DNA from: Phymorhynchus buccinoides
Lineage: Eukaryota; Mollusca; Gastropoda; Neogastropoda; Raphitomidae
DNA: 64,000 bases
Reading direction: 5' to 3'
NCBI GenBank assembly: GCA_017654935.2
Contig: CM065699.1
Coordinates: forward strand, 42,479,868 to 42,543,867
Part shown: one piece after another, positions 24,191-37,690 of the stretch
How the letters are laid out: the number at the start of each line of letters is the position of its first letter
Numbering within the stretch: the first letter of the stretch is position 1
Translations under genes and position numbers: made by a program
Notes under the pieces: model-generated
What the model saw: the letters and a program-made list of their open reading frames with translations, nothing else
Databases searched by the model: none
Told to the model about the DNA's origin: nothing

Positions 24191-26235
24191 GACTTCTTTG
24201 ACAGTGAAGTTTTTTTGGACTCAAACAACAACATTACAACAACAACAACAACAAAACCAGCAGCAACAAATGCTGACATGCACTGACGTTTTTTGTGCGT
24301 TCTCTTTCTAAACGGTACCAGCACCGACTTCTTTGACAGCGAAGTTTCGTCTGGCCTCAAACAACAATAGCAACAACAACAACAGCAGCAGCAAATGCTG
24401 ACATGCACTGACGTTTTTTGTGCGTTCTCTTTCTAAACGGTACCAGTACCGACCTCTCTGACAGCGAAGTTCCTGGCCTCAAACAACAACAACATGCAAC
24501 AACAACAACAACAACAAACGTCAGACATTCACTGAGAACCGTTTTTTGTGCGTTCTCCTTGTAAACTGTACCAGGACCCGGACCTCTCTGAAGAAGCGAA
24601 GTTCCCTGGCCTTCAAACACACAACATCAACAAACAAACGCAGAACATCACTGACTTTGTTGAATGCGTTTCTCCTTGTAAACTGTACCATATCCGGGGG
24701 GGGGGGGGAAACCTCGCTGACAGCGAAGTTCCTTAGCCGTCACAACAACAACAGACAACAACAACAACAACAAACGCAGACATGCACTGACGTTTTTTGT
24801 GCGTTCTCCTTGTAAACTGTACCAGTACCGACCTCTCTGAAAGCGAAGTTCCTGGCCTCAAACAACAACAACAACAACAACAAAACCTGACATGCACTGA
24901 CGTTTTTTGTGCATTCTCTTTCAAACTGTACAAAGTCTGGCTTCAAAACAACATTACACAACAGCAACAAAAAACAACAGCAACAGCAACAGCAACAGCA
25001 ACAACAACAGCAGAACAACAACGCTGACATGCACTGACAATTTTTGTGCTTTCTCTTTCTGACTGTACCAGTAACGGAACCTCTCTGACAGCGAAGTCAT
25101 GGACTCAAACAAAACAACAGCAACAACAACACAACAACAAACGCAGACATGCACTGACGTTTGTTCGTGCGTTCTCCTTGTAAACTGTACCAGTACCGAC
25201 CTCTTGACAGCGAAGTTCCTGGCCTCAAACAACAACAACCGCAACAACAACAACAACAACAAACGCAGACATGCAACTGACGTTGTGTGCGTTCTCCTTG
25301 TAAACGTACCCGTACGACCCTCTGACAGCGAAGTTCCTGGCCTCAAAACAACAACAACAGCAACAACAACAACAAACAACAACGCTGACATGCAGTGGAC
25401 GTTGGTTGTGCGTTCTCTTTCTAAACTGTACAAAGTTCACTGGCTTCAAACAACATGTACAACAACAGCAACAACAACAACAGCAACAGCAACAACAACA
25501 ACAACAACAACAAAAGCAGCAACAAACGCTACCTGCACTGACGTTTTTTTTGTGCGTTTTTCTTCCTTCTAAACTTTGACAAAGTTCCTGGCTTCAAACA
25601 ACATTACAACAAAGCAACAAAACAAAAGCAACAGCAACAACAAAACAACAACAACAACAACAGCAACAAACACAAACATGCACTGATGTTTTTGTGCATT
25701 TCTTGTAAACGTCCAGTACCGACCTCTCTGACAGCGAAGTTACTGGCCTTCAAACAACAACAACAACAACAACACCAACACAACAACAACAACAGCAGCC
25801 AACAAATGATGGACATGCACATGACGTTTTTTGTGCGTTCATCCTTTCTAAACGTACCATGCACGACTTCTTGACAGCGAAGTTTCTGGGCCTAAACAAC
25901 AAAACAGCAACAACAACAAAACAACAACAACAAACAACAACAACAACAACAACAACAACACAACAACAACAACAACAACAGCAAATGCTGACATGCAGAC
26001 GTTTTTTGTGCGTTCTCTTTACAAAAGTACCAGCACCGCCCTGCTCTGATAGCGAAGTTCCTGGCCTCAAACAACAACACCAACAACAACAACAAAACAA
26101 CAACAGCAAACAACAAACAACAAACAACAACAACAACAGCAAGCAACAAACGCTGAATGCAATGACAATTTTTGTGCGTTATCTTTCTAAACTGTAGCAG
26201 CACAGACCCTCTCTGACAGCGAAAGTCATGCGCCT
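24187..26235. repeat. Donor-junction repeat array (copy A, error-rich)
   Basis: Same array as 53020-55050, with many small indels and local disruptions (for example poly-G at 24696-24708). Units carry GACAGCGAAGTTCCTGGCCT, variable (CAA)n, CTGACATGCACTGACG and TTTGTGCGTTCTC. Confidence 0.85.
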
Positions 26236-26384
26236 CAACAACAGCTGTTGCTCCCACTGGGTCAAATAGAATTGGGGTCGCAGGTGGGCGTCCTTAGTTT
26301 GTGAGAGCGCGTGCTTAAAGCCCTCAAGGTAATGACCCACCAGCTTCCACACGCTGTCCGCCAGCGCATGATACACGTAGTATG
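26209..26384 (-). pseudogene. LARS2: LARS2 exon, corrupted duplicate (copy A)
   Basis: Counterpart of 55022-55191. Several single-base insertions and deletions break the frame and the donor region reads GAGAGGGTCTG instead of GAGAGGTCGG. Fragments such as VWKLVGHYLEGF are still visible. As all sequence near the N gap is equally noisy, I attribute the damage to sequencing error rather than pseudogenisation. Confidence 0.75.
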
Positions 26385-26689
26385 CTGATAACAAACACAC
26401 ACAGGATCAGAATGGTCTGAAGTCCACATCAAAGGACAGCTGAAAAGAAGAAAAGACTAACATCCGGCTCTTCCATATAATAGGAGAAACAATGGTTGTG
26501 TTCCTTAAAAACAGTTACACATTTACCCGTCGATAGGCCAGTGAATTCTCCGTTTCAAATCCAGTCTGAGTTTTCTAGATAGCCTCCCATGGGGTGGTGT
26601 ACTGCTCCCACTACGGTAACTCTAATCAGCCGGTTTCGCCCGTAAATTTAAGTAGTACTCGACGCTTTAGAATCTGGTCCAAAATCCTT

Positions 26690-26905
26690 GAAAACGGCAT
26701 CATCAAGGCCCCAGACGGAAGAGGGGCACCACTGAAATCAGTTCTGAACACAACCAAAAAGGCTTAAAGTGATAAATTCAAAATTTAAAATGATATTTAA
26801 CACAAAGGATAACAATCAATTACAAAGCAAAAACCTCGACAAGAGAAGCCAATCCTCTGTCAAGAAAGTCTTAAATCCCTTGATCCTGACAATTCTGATG
26901 CTGAA
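26690..26905 (+). repeat. CCTCTGA dispersed repeat, uninterrupted but noisy
   Basis: CATCAAGGCCCCAGAC through AAAAAGGCTTAAAGTGATAA to CTCTGTCAAG. Counterpart at 55480-55715. Confidence 0.55.
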
Positions 26906-26933
26906 CAATCCACCAAACACAATGGTGGAAGAA

Positions 26934-27350
26934 AGGTTGGCAGAGTGGTTTAAGACGTTCGCTGCCAAATGTAACGGCTGATGCAGCATGGGGTGAACCA
27001 GGTTCGACCGGCTCGCCCTTTCTTCTAGTTCGACAGGCAAATCGAAATGAACGTCCAGTCCTTCGGATGGAGGACTAAAGCTTTAGTCTGACCCTGTGCG
27101 CTTTACGCACGTAAAAATCACAGCAGTTCAAAAGTCGGTAAGAGCAGGTGAGGAAATCCGCTGCTGTATGGCCAATGATAGCTAGGTTGTCCAAGGGGCC
27201 CACACCACCTTCCTCACAGAAGCCCCAACCACCTCCAAAAAAAAAAGGGTAGGCGGCGCACTTGCGGTGACGCGCTCTCGGGGAGAGCAGCCCGAAGTTC
27301 ACAGAGATAAAGTCTCTGTGACTAGAATATACTAAATACCAAATATCTTT
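26934..27350 (+). repeat. tRNA-derived SINE type 1 (noisy copy)
   Basis: The head GGCAGAGTGGTTTAAGACG and a corrupted B-box, then TAGTTCGACAGGCAAATCG, CCTGTGCGCTTTACGCACG and GGTGACGCGCTCTC. Counterpart of 55743-56160. Confidence 0.7.
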
Positions 27351-28055
27351 ATAGTTACAGAGGACCCTGAAAAACAACACACAAAAAATAAAAACAGAGG
27401 CAAAGCTTTCAAGGCTCATTCGAACAGGAAAATGGGGACAAAAAACAAACAAAGATTGAGGGGGGGGGGGGGCTAAAGTACAGATGCCAATACAATGTAA
27501 AGTACAAATAAACGATGGACACAACTAACAAAACAAACCCACCAAAAAAGTGCCTGGGCCGAGAATCGGACACGGAAACATGGCATGACAGACCAGACAG
27601 ACCACTCTACCATGAGCACTCGAGGCTTTCACGTGATGAGAGTTTCTTATCATGCGCCTATGAATATCTCAACCCACTAATCTAAATGTTATCTGTTACA
27701 GTGTGTTAAGTATTTAGTATTCAATTAATTTATTGTTGAAAGCTTACATAAAATCTATGTGTAGTGAAAGTTGAACAATGTAAGCATTCCATTCCACGGA
27801 ACAACTATCATACTATAGAACCATTAGAGTGAGGCAAAAAATTTTAAGTATGTAATTATTCAAATCAGTATTGTTGAAAGCTGCGCTAAACATTAGTGGG
27901 CAAAGTTTGAACAATGTAGATCTATTCCTGAGAAAAGCCAACACTAAAGTTGGACGACTCTAGCCCGACGCAAACAAACACACACACACACAAACCTAAA
28001 CAACTATCATACTAAAGCCAAAAACCAAGAAAAGTGTGGGGTGCCTTGCGCAATC
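27350..28055 (-). repeat. SINE-like type 2 repeat (noisy copy)
   Basis: Counterpart of 56160-56925, with the tRNA-like head at about 27552-27640 and a poly-G run at 27460-27472. Error-rich. Confidence 0.55.
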
Positions 28056-28397
28056 AGACTGCCTACTTGGAATTTTCCCAAGCAGTAGCCCAGCCATCCA
28101 ATTTCAGTAGATTGCAAATTTACATAGCATCCACAAAAATGCAGCATTTGCTCCTGCCTGAGCCCGAAACCCATGCTTAAGTCCGGTGAACGTGTGACGC
28201 AATCACCTACCTCCATTATCACAGATAAGTGCTTGAAGATTGGTGCACTATGTTCATTGGTTCGAGTATTCGATTGATGAGCAAGTCCACCCCCTTTAAA
28301 CTATTTTAAACTTTTCGGCACTCTATTCTTCTTTAACAATATTTCAGCTCATATATTTTTCTTTTTGTGTCTCCTTCTCGCTCTAAACAATCCTAAC
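28056..28397 (-). mobile_element. TIR/zinc-finger element running into the gap (noisy)
   Basis: CAGACTGCCTACTTGGAATT then sequence alignable with 56930-57320 at raw-read-like accuracy, ending at the N run. Confidence 0.6.
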
Positions 28398-28897
28398 NNN
28401 NNNNNNNNNNNNNNNNNNNNNNNNNNNNNNNNNNNNNNNNNNNNNNNNNNNNNNNNNNNNNNNNNNNNNNNNNNNNNNNNNNNNNNNNNNNNNNNNNNNN
28501 NNNNNNNNNNNNNNNNNNNNNNNNNNNNNNNNNNNNNNNNNNNNNNNNNNNNNNNNNNNNNNNNNNNNNNNNNNNNNNNNNNNNNNNNNNNNNNNNNNNN
28601 NNNNNNNNNNNNNNNNNNNNNNNNNNNNNNNNNNNNNNNNNNNNNNNNNNNNNNNNNNNNNNNNNNNNNNNNNNNNNNNNNNNNNNNNNNNNNNNNNNNN
28701 NNNNNNNNNNNNNNNNNNNNNNNNNNNNNNNNNNNNNNNNNNNNNNNNNNNNNNNNNNNNNNNNNNNNNNNNNNNNNNNNNNNNNNNNNNNNNNNNNNNN
28801 NNNNNNNNNNNNNNNNNNNNNNNNNNNNNNNNNNNNNNNNNNNNNNNNNNNNNNNNNNNNNNNNNNNNNNNNNNNNNNNNNNNNNNNNNNNNNNNNN
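28398..28897. other. Assembly gap of 500 N
   Basis: Exactly 500 N, a conventional scaffold spacer and not a measured distance. Given the flanking duplication the true gap is probably negative. Confidence 0.99.
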
Positions 28898-29539
28898 CCC
28901 ATATCCTCATGAATGACGCAAATTTCAGTCTCATTTTGCCCATGAAACGAGCGTTTAATGTCCTATCATTCGTCTCATTGTCAAATTTTACTGAAAATTT
29001 TCTTATTTCATGAAGATAATGGGGGTGGGCTTCTTACCCGCCCATGCGCTTTTTACCCCCGTCTTTTTTTTTCCGCCTAGGTTATAGTAGTAAGTAGTAG
29101 TAGTCGTATTATAGTAGTAGTAGTAGTAGTAGTAGTCTAGTAGTAGTAAGGCATACCCCATCAAAACTCAAAACATATGTGCATAGCTTCTGTAGAAGGC
29201 ATAAAGCTATCATTTTAAAGTACAGTGTTCGTTCATAACAGACAATATTATATATATCATACGAACAAAAAAGGGGCATACAAAAACTTTAAAGAGCTGA
29301 AATATTGTGCAACCGTCCCACGATTTTTAAAGGCAACTCCAACAGTGATCTTTCATCTCTGTCTGATCGGATTCGGCAGCTCGTATGAAGATCAAGCCGC
29401 TAATTTTTGATACCAAATTATCTATTAGATTTTGATTTTGATTAGATTGATACTTTTTGTTATTATATTATTTGACTATACTATGATTCTTTTTAGGTTC
29501 ATTTGTTCAACACACACACACACACACAAAATCAAACAA

Positions 29540-30070
29540 ACAAACCTTCATTTAACAAGAGGCAAAGCTTCAAGGCTCACTCGGGGGGTGGGAGGTGTTT
29601 AAGTGGCAATTTGCCCACAAAAATGACCTTTGAGATTGAGGGTCGTAACATGATGGGTGTTTAATATAGAAGATTGCAACAATAATGAACTTTGAGTGGA
29701 GGTCGTAAACAGGAGGGGGGGTGTTGAAAGCACAAATAAAACTATGTGTAAAGGATACAACCTTATAAAAAAAAAACCACCAAAAAGTTCTTTGCTGAGA
29801 ATCAGAAGCATTGTCCGAGACAGACGCTTTACACTATTGAGGCTTTCACCGTTAAAGATTTCCTAACTCATGTTTGCCTATTTGAGTACTCTCTAACCCA
29901 CTAATCTAAATGTTAACTGTTTACCATGTGTGTTTAAAGTATGTAATTGTTCAAATCATTATTGTTAAAAAGCTTGCATAGAAAGACATCTAAGTGGTGG
30001 ACAGTTTGATCGATGAACGCCTTTTGATACCGAGAAAAAGCCAACGTTATAGTACCACAGACGGACAACC
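29540..30070 (-). repeat. tRNA-derived SINE-like repeat, type 2 (copy B)
   Basis: Error-rich duplicate of 530-1100, with the tRNA-like head at about 29795-29850. Confidence 0.55.
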
Positions 30071-30646
30071 AAACACCGGAAACCGAAAGAAGCATGGAAA
30101 AACAGAGACTCACTTTTTTCGTGTTGTTGACACGAGTTGGCCAAAATCACTTACGTCGCTTCCAACTCTACCTTTTTGAGACCCAGGTGTTCGTTGATGA
30201 GTGGTAGAAGTAAAAGGTCAGGTGGGCACTGAAAGTTCATACAGATCATCAGTCCACACAGCCCTGAGAGTCGATTCGTTCTGGAGCTAAAAGTCGACTA
30301 TGAATGTCCTTTCTTATTTGGCCAGGTTTAAATATCACGGTTTGAACCCCCAGTACACATACACAACACTCACGGGCACGCGCGCGGGAGCCCATACCCC
30401 ACCCACCACCACTACCCCACTCACCCTCTTGTGCGTGTGTGTGGGTTGGTTTTTTGCCTATCCCTTAAAGAGGCACTCTGACGTATGCTGACCAAAGTCA
30501 GTCACATCGTCAAGCTTTTCACTTACAACTTCAAATCAAAGACGCAAGAAATGCTGAAATACGCAGTGGAGGCCACTAGAAATGCGGTTGCTAAGTATCT
30601 AATTTCTGTGTGTGTGCACTGAAACGCTGACTTACACCGTGACGGA

Positions 30647-30903
30647 TTAACCCTTTTCGCCGCCAGCCATTTTTCACAACAAAAACATTTACCATTAAGC
30701 TTAACTGGGTAAATTAAAAACAAAATCTGCAATATTGGGAATTCCTCTGTGATATGTATAGCCTAGCATTATGCCTATCCTTACCTCCCAATATTAAGAA
30801 AAAAAGGGTCTTCGGATAACAGGCCCAAATTTGATGCCTTTTAGTGACATAAGTGTTAAACCGCTGTGGTGCTATAATGCTACTTTGGCGGTGAAAGGGT
30901 TAA
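30647..30903 (+). mobile_element. TTAA MITE family 1 (duplicate of 1667)
   Basis: TTAACCCTTTTCGCCGCCAG to TTTGGCGGTGAAAGGGTTAA, with a few error-like indels. Confidence 0.85.
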
Positions 30904-32559
30904 TTAATTAATTGCCACATTTTAATGTTTTCGGCTGATTAATTGCGGTTCCAGTTGTGTTAAATGTTTTGTAAAAATCAGATCCTAGATTTAAATTACT
31001 AAAAATAAAAAAGCAACTAAAACAAAACATTCCCTGTAAGACACTCACCCCGTTTCAATAAATTAAAAAAGGGGAAAAGAAAACGCAAGGAACATTCAAA
31101 CCAGACAGGTTTGATGCAGTGCATTGATCGACCAGGAACTTTTCAAAACCTTAACATTCCAAGAAAAGCATTGACAACTAAGCATAGGCCTTATTGAATA
31201 TTCTTGTGTGTTTGCACGCACGCACACCGCGCGTGTGTGCATTTGGTAGTACACCACGCACGCATGCTTGCCTCATAATGTACAAGGGCTTGCCCATTTT
31301 CTGGTGGGCGGGTTTGAATGACCTGTTTACTCTACTCTTTTCGAGTAGTAGTCCTACTCATTTGGACCTCTACAACAACAACAACAACTACATTATTTAT
31401 ACGGCGCTGATCTTGCTATAAATCAAATCAAAGCGCACCACCACACGTTTAGAATTCATAGCGCATTCAAACAAAACGCCATACAAAGCGAACACCACAC
31501 ACGGATAACATAAATGGAAATATAGCAGAAACAGACCTAATGGCGAAAGGAGAAGATACAGAAGAGGGAAGCTTTAATGACGGGGGACGGTGGGTTTTGA
31601 GTTAGCTTTGAAAGCTAGAGGGTCCGGTCGCGGCTGAACGGAGTGGAGATAGGAAGTTTGTTTCAAGGAGGGGTCGGCCGTGAGCAAGCAAAAGAGCGCG
31701 ACCAACCTCTAATACTACTCAAAATTGAAATATGCATGATTACTCATTTCAGTTAACATTGTTTGTGGTTTAATGAATAAAACTATACATTTGAGCGAAA
31801 ACTACTCATTCAGCTATCCAGACTACTCAGACTGTGTGTTTTAAAAGGTCTGCTATACACCTGCGAAGGCGAACGAATTATTTTGATTTCTGTGCCTGTG
31901 CTTATAGTTCCAGCCCGCTGCAGGAAGATCCAGGGATTAGAATTAAAGCAGTGTCTATCCTATGGACTTTGCTCCTGCAGCCATCGTATGATTGATGCTG
32001 CTGACGAAGTGTGTGTCTGATGACGCCACAAGCTGTGGGATATAGGCTAATCATATTATCTAGTTGGGCCTACATAATTATGGTAGCGTGGCAGTGTGTG
32101 TGTGTGTGCGCTCCGCGTGTGTGTGTTTGCGCGCTCGAGAGAGAGAGCAGGGACGGGGATTTTGGTAAGGGTGGGGGGAATGGATTTAGCCGTACACCGG
32201 GGTTTGACGCAGCTGAGACTTCTCCTGAAGTCAAGCTGCGCAATCTTGCTTTAATCTTTGCGACTGACCGAGATTAACTGGCTGGAATATCGATCCACAA
32301 TTTAAGAAAGTGTTTACAACAAAGTTGAAACGTGAGAAAGTACCGACCACAGTGCAAACCTCCTCCTGGGAGGCAACTACGCCTTGACTTGCTTGTGACA
32401 CAGGTGATGATGAGATTTAGCGTTCCAATCGGTCAGAGACCCTTATGACACAGATAAGTCGTATTTATAGAGTTCTTCCCCTTGCCATAATTACAGGATT
32501 GGTTGTTTTGTTTTTTTTGGGTCCCATGGGTGGGCACAAGAGGTGGGTTTTTTTTATTT

Positions 32560-33010
32560 TTAGTCCCCGAGCCGAAGGTTCGGGGAGCTATTGTTTTTGT
32601 CTGGTCCGTCCGTCCGGCGTCCATCCTGTGTACCTCCGTCCGTCCGGCTATTCGTCCGTTTTTCCTCAAAAACTATTCAGTGTATCATCATCAAATTTGG
32701 CCCCCCCCCCCAGCATACTAGTTTGCCAAGATGCAAGCTATCCACTGATGTATTTAGTTTTACATATTAAGGTCAAGGTCGCGCCAGTTACGGGGTTCAA
32801 ACCCCAAAAAAACACATAATCGTTATTAATATCTCGCGATAGTTTTGCATGTATTTCAATGCAGTTTTTTTTTCACAACATTTCTTGATGAATGGTCTAT
32901 AACACAGTTGTCATGAATTTTTCTGTGCGCTCGCTCGGGTGCGCATGATCGCGCGCAGCTCAAATCACGGGTCCGAACCCCCAAGGCTATATATAAAAAA
33001 ACTATTCAGT
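32560..33010 (+). repeat. Dispersed repeat with AAAACTATTCAGT motif (copy B)
   Basis: Duplicate of 3560-3990, with an extra poly-C run at 32701-32711. Confidence 0.35.
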
Positions 33011-33369
33011 TACGTGCTGTTCTGATGCGTTTTTATGTAGTTACGTGCTGTTTTGGTGCGTTTTTATGTATGTGTACAGCCGACACATTCCGATTTCGGA
33101 GTATCTCGGCGATGCTGCGAGGGGACTTTGCAGCCGCTTGGCGTTGCACTTTCATTTTCATCGATTTAGGTTTTGTGGAGATTCAAATGTTTAAAAAAAC
33201 CCACAAAAAACCCAACCCAACAACAATGCATCCTAAGCAAGACACCCTCCCCGGTTCCGTGGCAAAATAATCAGTGTTGATTGTGGCCACGCATGTGACA
33301 GTCGAGACGTAATTAATCAACCCCTAATTTTTTATATATTTTTGTTTTAGCGTAGAGTTTCAGACGTGT

Positions 33370-33730
33370 AAAGTGTTGTTGGCATACCCTGGCTAAAAAG
33401 ACTCCAGGGATCATCCCAACAGCGGAAGCACTTGAACACTATGGTACAAGTCATCATCAGCTACGGATGAGAACATTACGTGTGTGACCGTTTTTGATTA
33501 CCCCGCCACGTGAGCAGCCACACACTCCGTCTTCGGGGGATTTTGAAGGGAGGCTGACGATGTTATGCTAGAAGCTTGTCATGGCTAAAGATGCTAGGAG
33601 CTTGTCATGGATAAAGACAATCTCCGCATAACTATGCATAGCATAACAACATTTTGATGTAGCTTTGGTGTTCTAGTCTATGTCAATTGGTCCGACACCG
33701 TCAGCCTTAAGCCAAGGCGAGCGTTTAACG
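33370..33730 (+). repeat. CTCCAGGGATCATCCC dispersed repeat (copy B)
   Basis: Duplicate of 4340-4700. Confidence 0.55.
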
Positions 33731-33989
33731 TGATTATCATTCCTTAGCTGTTTGCATTCTTTTTCTTTCTTGCTCAACGTCATGTTTTTGTTTTCTTCTT
33801 TCCCTTCTTTCAGGGAAAGTTTGTTGAGCAATAGTTGTCATTAACAACTCAAGCTAGTAAATGTGTGTGTGTGTGTTGTGCGTGCATGCCTATTATATGT
33901 TTGAACGTGTTACACTTGTTGCCATTTTTAAGGAAGTTTTTGAAAAGATCAAAAATTGAAAATTTGTGTATTCAAAGGGTGCTGGTGAG

Positions 33990-34570
33990 TCCTTGAACAA
34001 AACATCTCTGAAAAAACCGCAGTAAAAGGGCCATCAAGGCCCCAATACTGAAGAGGGACAACACTGGAATGAGTTCCCAACATGACCAAAAAGGCTTAAT
34101 ATTCTTCTTCTCTCAGCAATAATGTTCGCAATCTCAGCATCACTTATTGAAATGCTATGGGTCTGCGTGAATGATGTGTGTGCGGATGTGGAGCGCGTGT
34201 GTGTGTATGTGTGTGCGTGCGCGCGCGTGCGTGCGTGCGTGCGCGTACGTGTGTGTGTGTGGACCCGTTTGTGTGTTATGTGTAGATGCATGTTTTTATG
34301 TCTATGAATATGTCACAGCGTGAGGGTGAGGGTGGGTATGCGAGCGCGTCTGAGTATGTTTGATATGTCTGTAATTTTGTAGAACGCGCGCTGTATAAAT
34401 ATTCTTTATTATTATTATTATTAATATTGTGATAAATCACTTTGAAATGCTATTTAACAGAAAAGATAACGCTGAATAAGAAAGCAAAACCTCTGACAAG
34501 AGAAGACAATCCTCTGTCAGAAATTCTTAATCCTCTGAAATTTGCAGATCCTCTGACAATTCTGATGCCT
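33990..34570 (+). repeat. CCTCTGA dispersed repeat with nested insert (copy B)
   Basis: Duplicate of 4965-5550. The junction ATCACTTTGAAATGCTATTT is the target sequence into which the family 1 MITE is inserted in the copy at 52540. Confidence 0.6.
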
Positions 34571-35361
34571 GTATTAGACTGTGTGTGTGTGTATGCGCGT
34601 GTGTGTGCATGTGTGTGTGAGTGTGTGTGTGTGCATGTGTGTGCAGAAGCGTGTGTTTGTAAAACATGTACATGCGTCCATTTACGCGCATTCACACACC
34701 TCTGATAACGTAACTACTTTCGCAGATAAAACAATGATACACTCATGACACAACTAGAATAATATTATATACAGTAAATTTTATTTGCTACGCAGCAATC
34801 ACAATCAACACGACATTTCATACAAATAAACTCGCTGATCTTAAGCATAAAAAAAAGCCATGTGTTGTATATTTTAGAATACACACAGTCAGAATTGATG
34901 TACAGACATAATAATCTTCTTCTTCTTCTTCTTCTGCGTTCCCAGGCCATATGGCCATAATGGGTAAGGAACGTATGTGTCCGTTTTTCAGTTTTCACTG
35001 GTCTCCCTGCTGCGTACAGCCGACACATTCCGATTTTGGAGAAGACATAATAATATTACCCCTAATAATAATAGTGAAGCATTTACATAGTGCATTCCTC
35101 CACCAAATGTGGAGCTCTATGCGCTTAACAATCAACAACACAAAAATTAAAAGCAAGAAATTCAACAAGGACGAGGTGTGTGTGTGAGAATAGAGTCCAG
35201 AAGTAATGTGGCATACACATATCAACACACACACACACAACAAAACGCACAGACCCAATCCATTTGTAAGATTATTTCAATAAAATATGATCATTATTCC
35301 TTTTTAAATAGCGGCACATACACAGACAAACTAAGCAAAAAAAAACCCAACATATTCCTGT

Positions 35362-35741
35362 TTAACTCTTCTAGCACTGTGGGCGAATGTATTCACCCAG
35401 TACATCACACTTCACTCCCACCAAATGCAAAGACATTCACTGCCAAGCACCCTGCCATGTGTTTGTCTATTTTCAGAGCTTGCTATGTCAGTGGGGGTTT
35501 TCCCGTTAAAGCAACGCATGCACACCGGAAAAAAAAAGTAACTCCCCTCTCTTGTTGGTTGAGATGCAACGGACAACCAAGAACGCCCTCCCAAAATACA
35601 TGGTGCAGACCTGTTTACCCCAAATTTTCACTGTCAGTACACCCAAGCTCTGAAAACAGTAATTTCAGGCATCTGTCCGTAATTTTGCTGTCCGAGAAAT
35701 CCTTTCACCAGAATTTTTCGCTGCCGTCAAACCTTTTGTTG

Positions 35742-35780
<39 letters not shown>

Positions 35781-36120
35781 ATGCATGCTGCAACTTCCCA
35801 TCCAAACCCAACTTCGACAACTGCCAAAACTTTGCACTTCATACCTAGAAAAATGGCGGCATGGAGAAATAAACCGGAAGTCTTCATTCAAGGGACATCA
35901 CTCAAAGTGATACCTTTGATAGCAGACGACACAGTAGCGAGTACGGCTCAAACGCCATGCCTTCTTTTGATTTCTTCTTCTTCTTTTTTTTCCGCACTCG
36001 TTCAGCGGAAATGCGGATTTTTTTGTTGCTGACCGTAATAGCGTAATCGGAGGTCTCAAAACGTAATAATTACGGACAAATCCGTAGGGAAAACAGGTCT
36101 GATGGTGCTAGAAGGGTTAA
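35362..36120 (+). mobile_element. TTAA MITE family 3 with nested TIR element (copy B)
   Basis: TTAACTCTTCTAGCAC to GTGCTAGAAGGGTTAA; the nested CAGACCTGTTTACC element is at 35606-36101. Confidence 0.75.
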
Positions 36121-37004
36121 TTAAATACAGGCTCGTTCACAGACAAACTAGCAAAATCAAAACAACAACAGGATAAGATGGCAACGCCATGTAAACGTAG
36201 TCCCAGTTACCAGCAACACCCACACACATCATACTCCCCATCAGAACCACACACAAAAATAAAAGTTGGAAAATGCCACTTGATGTACATTTATAATTTT
36301 GGTAAATTTAGAATGATCTCCCTTGAATTTCATCAAATTTGACTGATGAAATTCAGGGGGAGTTAATTTTGGACTCTATGGTCATTGTGTATTTTTGTGT
36401 TTAATAATTTCCTATATTGGTATAACATTGTTTAGAAATAAGATATTTTGTAACAAAGAATACTTACACACACTCCACCTATTATCTTTTAAAATAATCA
36501 GTGGTTTTTTTAATATTCAAAATGTACTCACTGGGATTACGTTGATATGGCTTGTCGTTCTGTGAATCTGACATGATGGGCAGCATCTCTACAAGCTCTA
36601 AGGAATCATTGTACCAAGTTTCATTATGACCGGTCTAGTGGTTTAGGTGCTATGGACTGGAACACATTTTGGTCACACACAGACGCACATGCACACATAC
36701 ATACAGACAGCAGAGAAACACACAGCCCTCGTCCCCATCGTAATGTGGTCCCGTTCTTATAGAACAGGGACTACCAAAAAACCCAAACATTTTGAAGAAT
36801 GTCACCGATTTCTTTGCAACCCCAAGCCCCTAAATGTCTGAATCAATCAATCAATCAACATTTATTGTCTTTAAAACATAAAGAAATTCTTTGTCTGTCA
36901 TGCACATAAAACACAAATAAACGTAGAAATAATAAGACATAACACACACACACACTCTCTCTGTGTGTCTAATATCACGAGAAGTGGATAGACATTCAAT
37001 GAAA

Positions 37005-37019
37005 GACACACACACACAC

Positions 37020-37091
<72 letters not shown>

Positions 37092-37374
37092 CTTAAACCA
37101 ACAGTTTGCATAAAGTAAAATAGGACAATATGCATAAAACAAAATTAAAATGAATGCCAATGACTCAGCAAAATGTACACGCATTGATCGAAATGACGAG
37201 CACGGAACTTCACCCTATGCCTGAAACTTGTAGACGACACTCTGCCTTTGTTTCTCTAGAACGCGGGCAAAGATCAATGTAGCGTAAACTGTGCAGGGTG
37301 GCAGCAACGTCTTGCAATTAGCCAGTGCCAGTGCTTTGTGAGGAGTCTTTACCATAATTTTCATAGATATATAT

Positions 37375-37417
<43 letters not shown>

Positions 37418-37482
37418 GTGTTGTGTGTGTGCTAAAATACATGCATGCTGAAGATACTACAATTGAACAATCCATTTAGTGC

Positions 37483-37524
<42 letters not shown>

Positions 37525-37690
37525 GACTGGCATGTATGCATTCTCTCTCACACATGCTCACACACACACATGGTGACATGCATGCATTCACATTTAAACA
37601 CGAACATGCGCACACACACACACACAAGCACGCACACACACACACACAAGCACACACACACACACACACACAAGCACACACACACACACA
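37005..37690. repeat. CT, CA and GA microsatellite cluster (copy B)
   Basis: Duplicate of 7979-8667, with dinucleotide tract lengths differing slightly. Confidence 0.9.

Larger units (their letters stand above)
1..28397. other. Copy A: contig end duplicating 29021-57320
   Basis: The whole stretch recurs in the same order and orientation after the N gap. Base 1 corresponds to about 29021, 11051 to 40073, 21021 to 49869 and 23135 to 51983. The 52-bp array has the same 24 units in both copies, including a truncated 32-bp unit at the same ordinal position. Interiors are nearly identical. The last ~4 kb before the gap carries very frequent small indels relative to copy B. I read it as the end of one contig overlapping the start of the next; an alternative haplotype is possible. 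Confidence 0.9.

Noticed and set aside
11051..26384. A second LARS2 gene
   Set aside because: Only the last five exons are repeated, in a segment duplicated wholesale across a 500-N gap; an assembly overlap explains it better.
28365..28943. Open frames crossing the gap
   Set aside because: They consist almost entirely of N.
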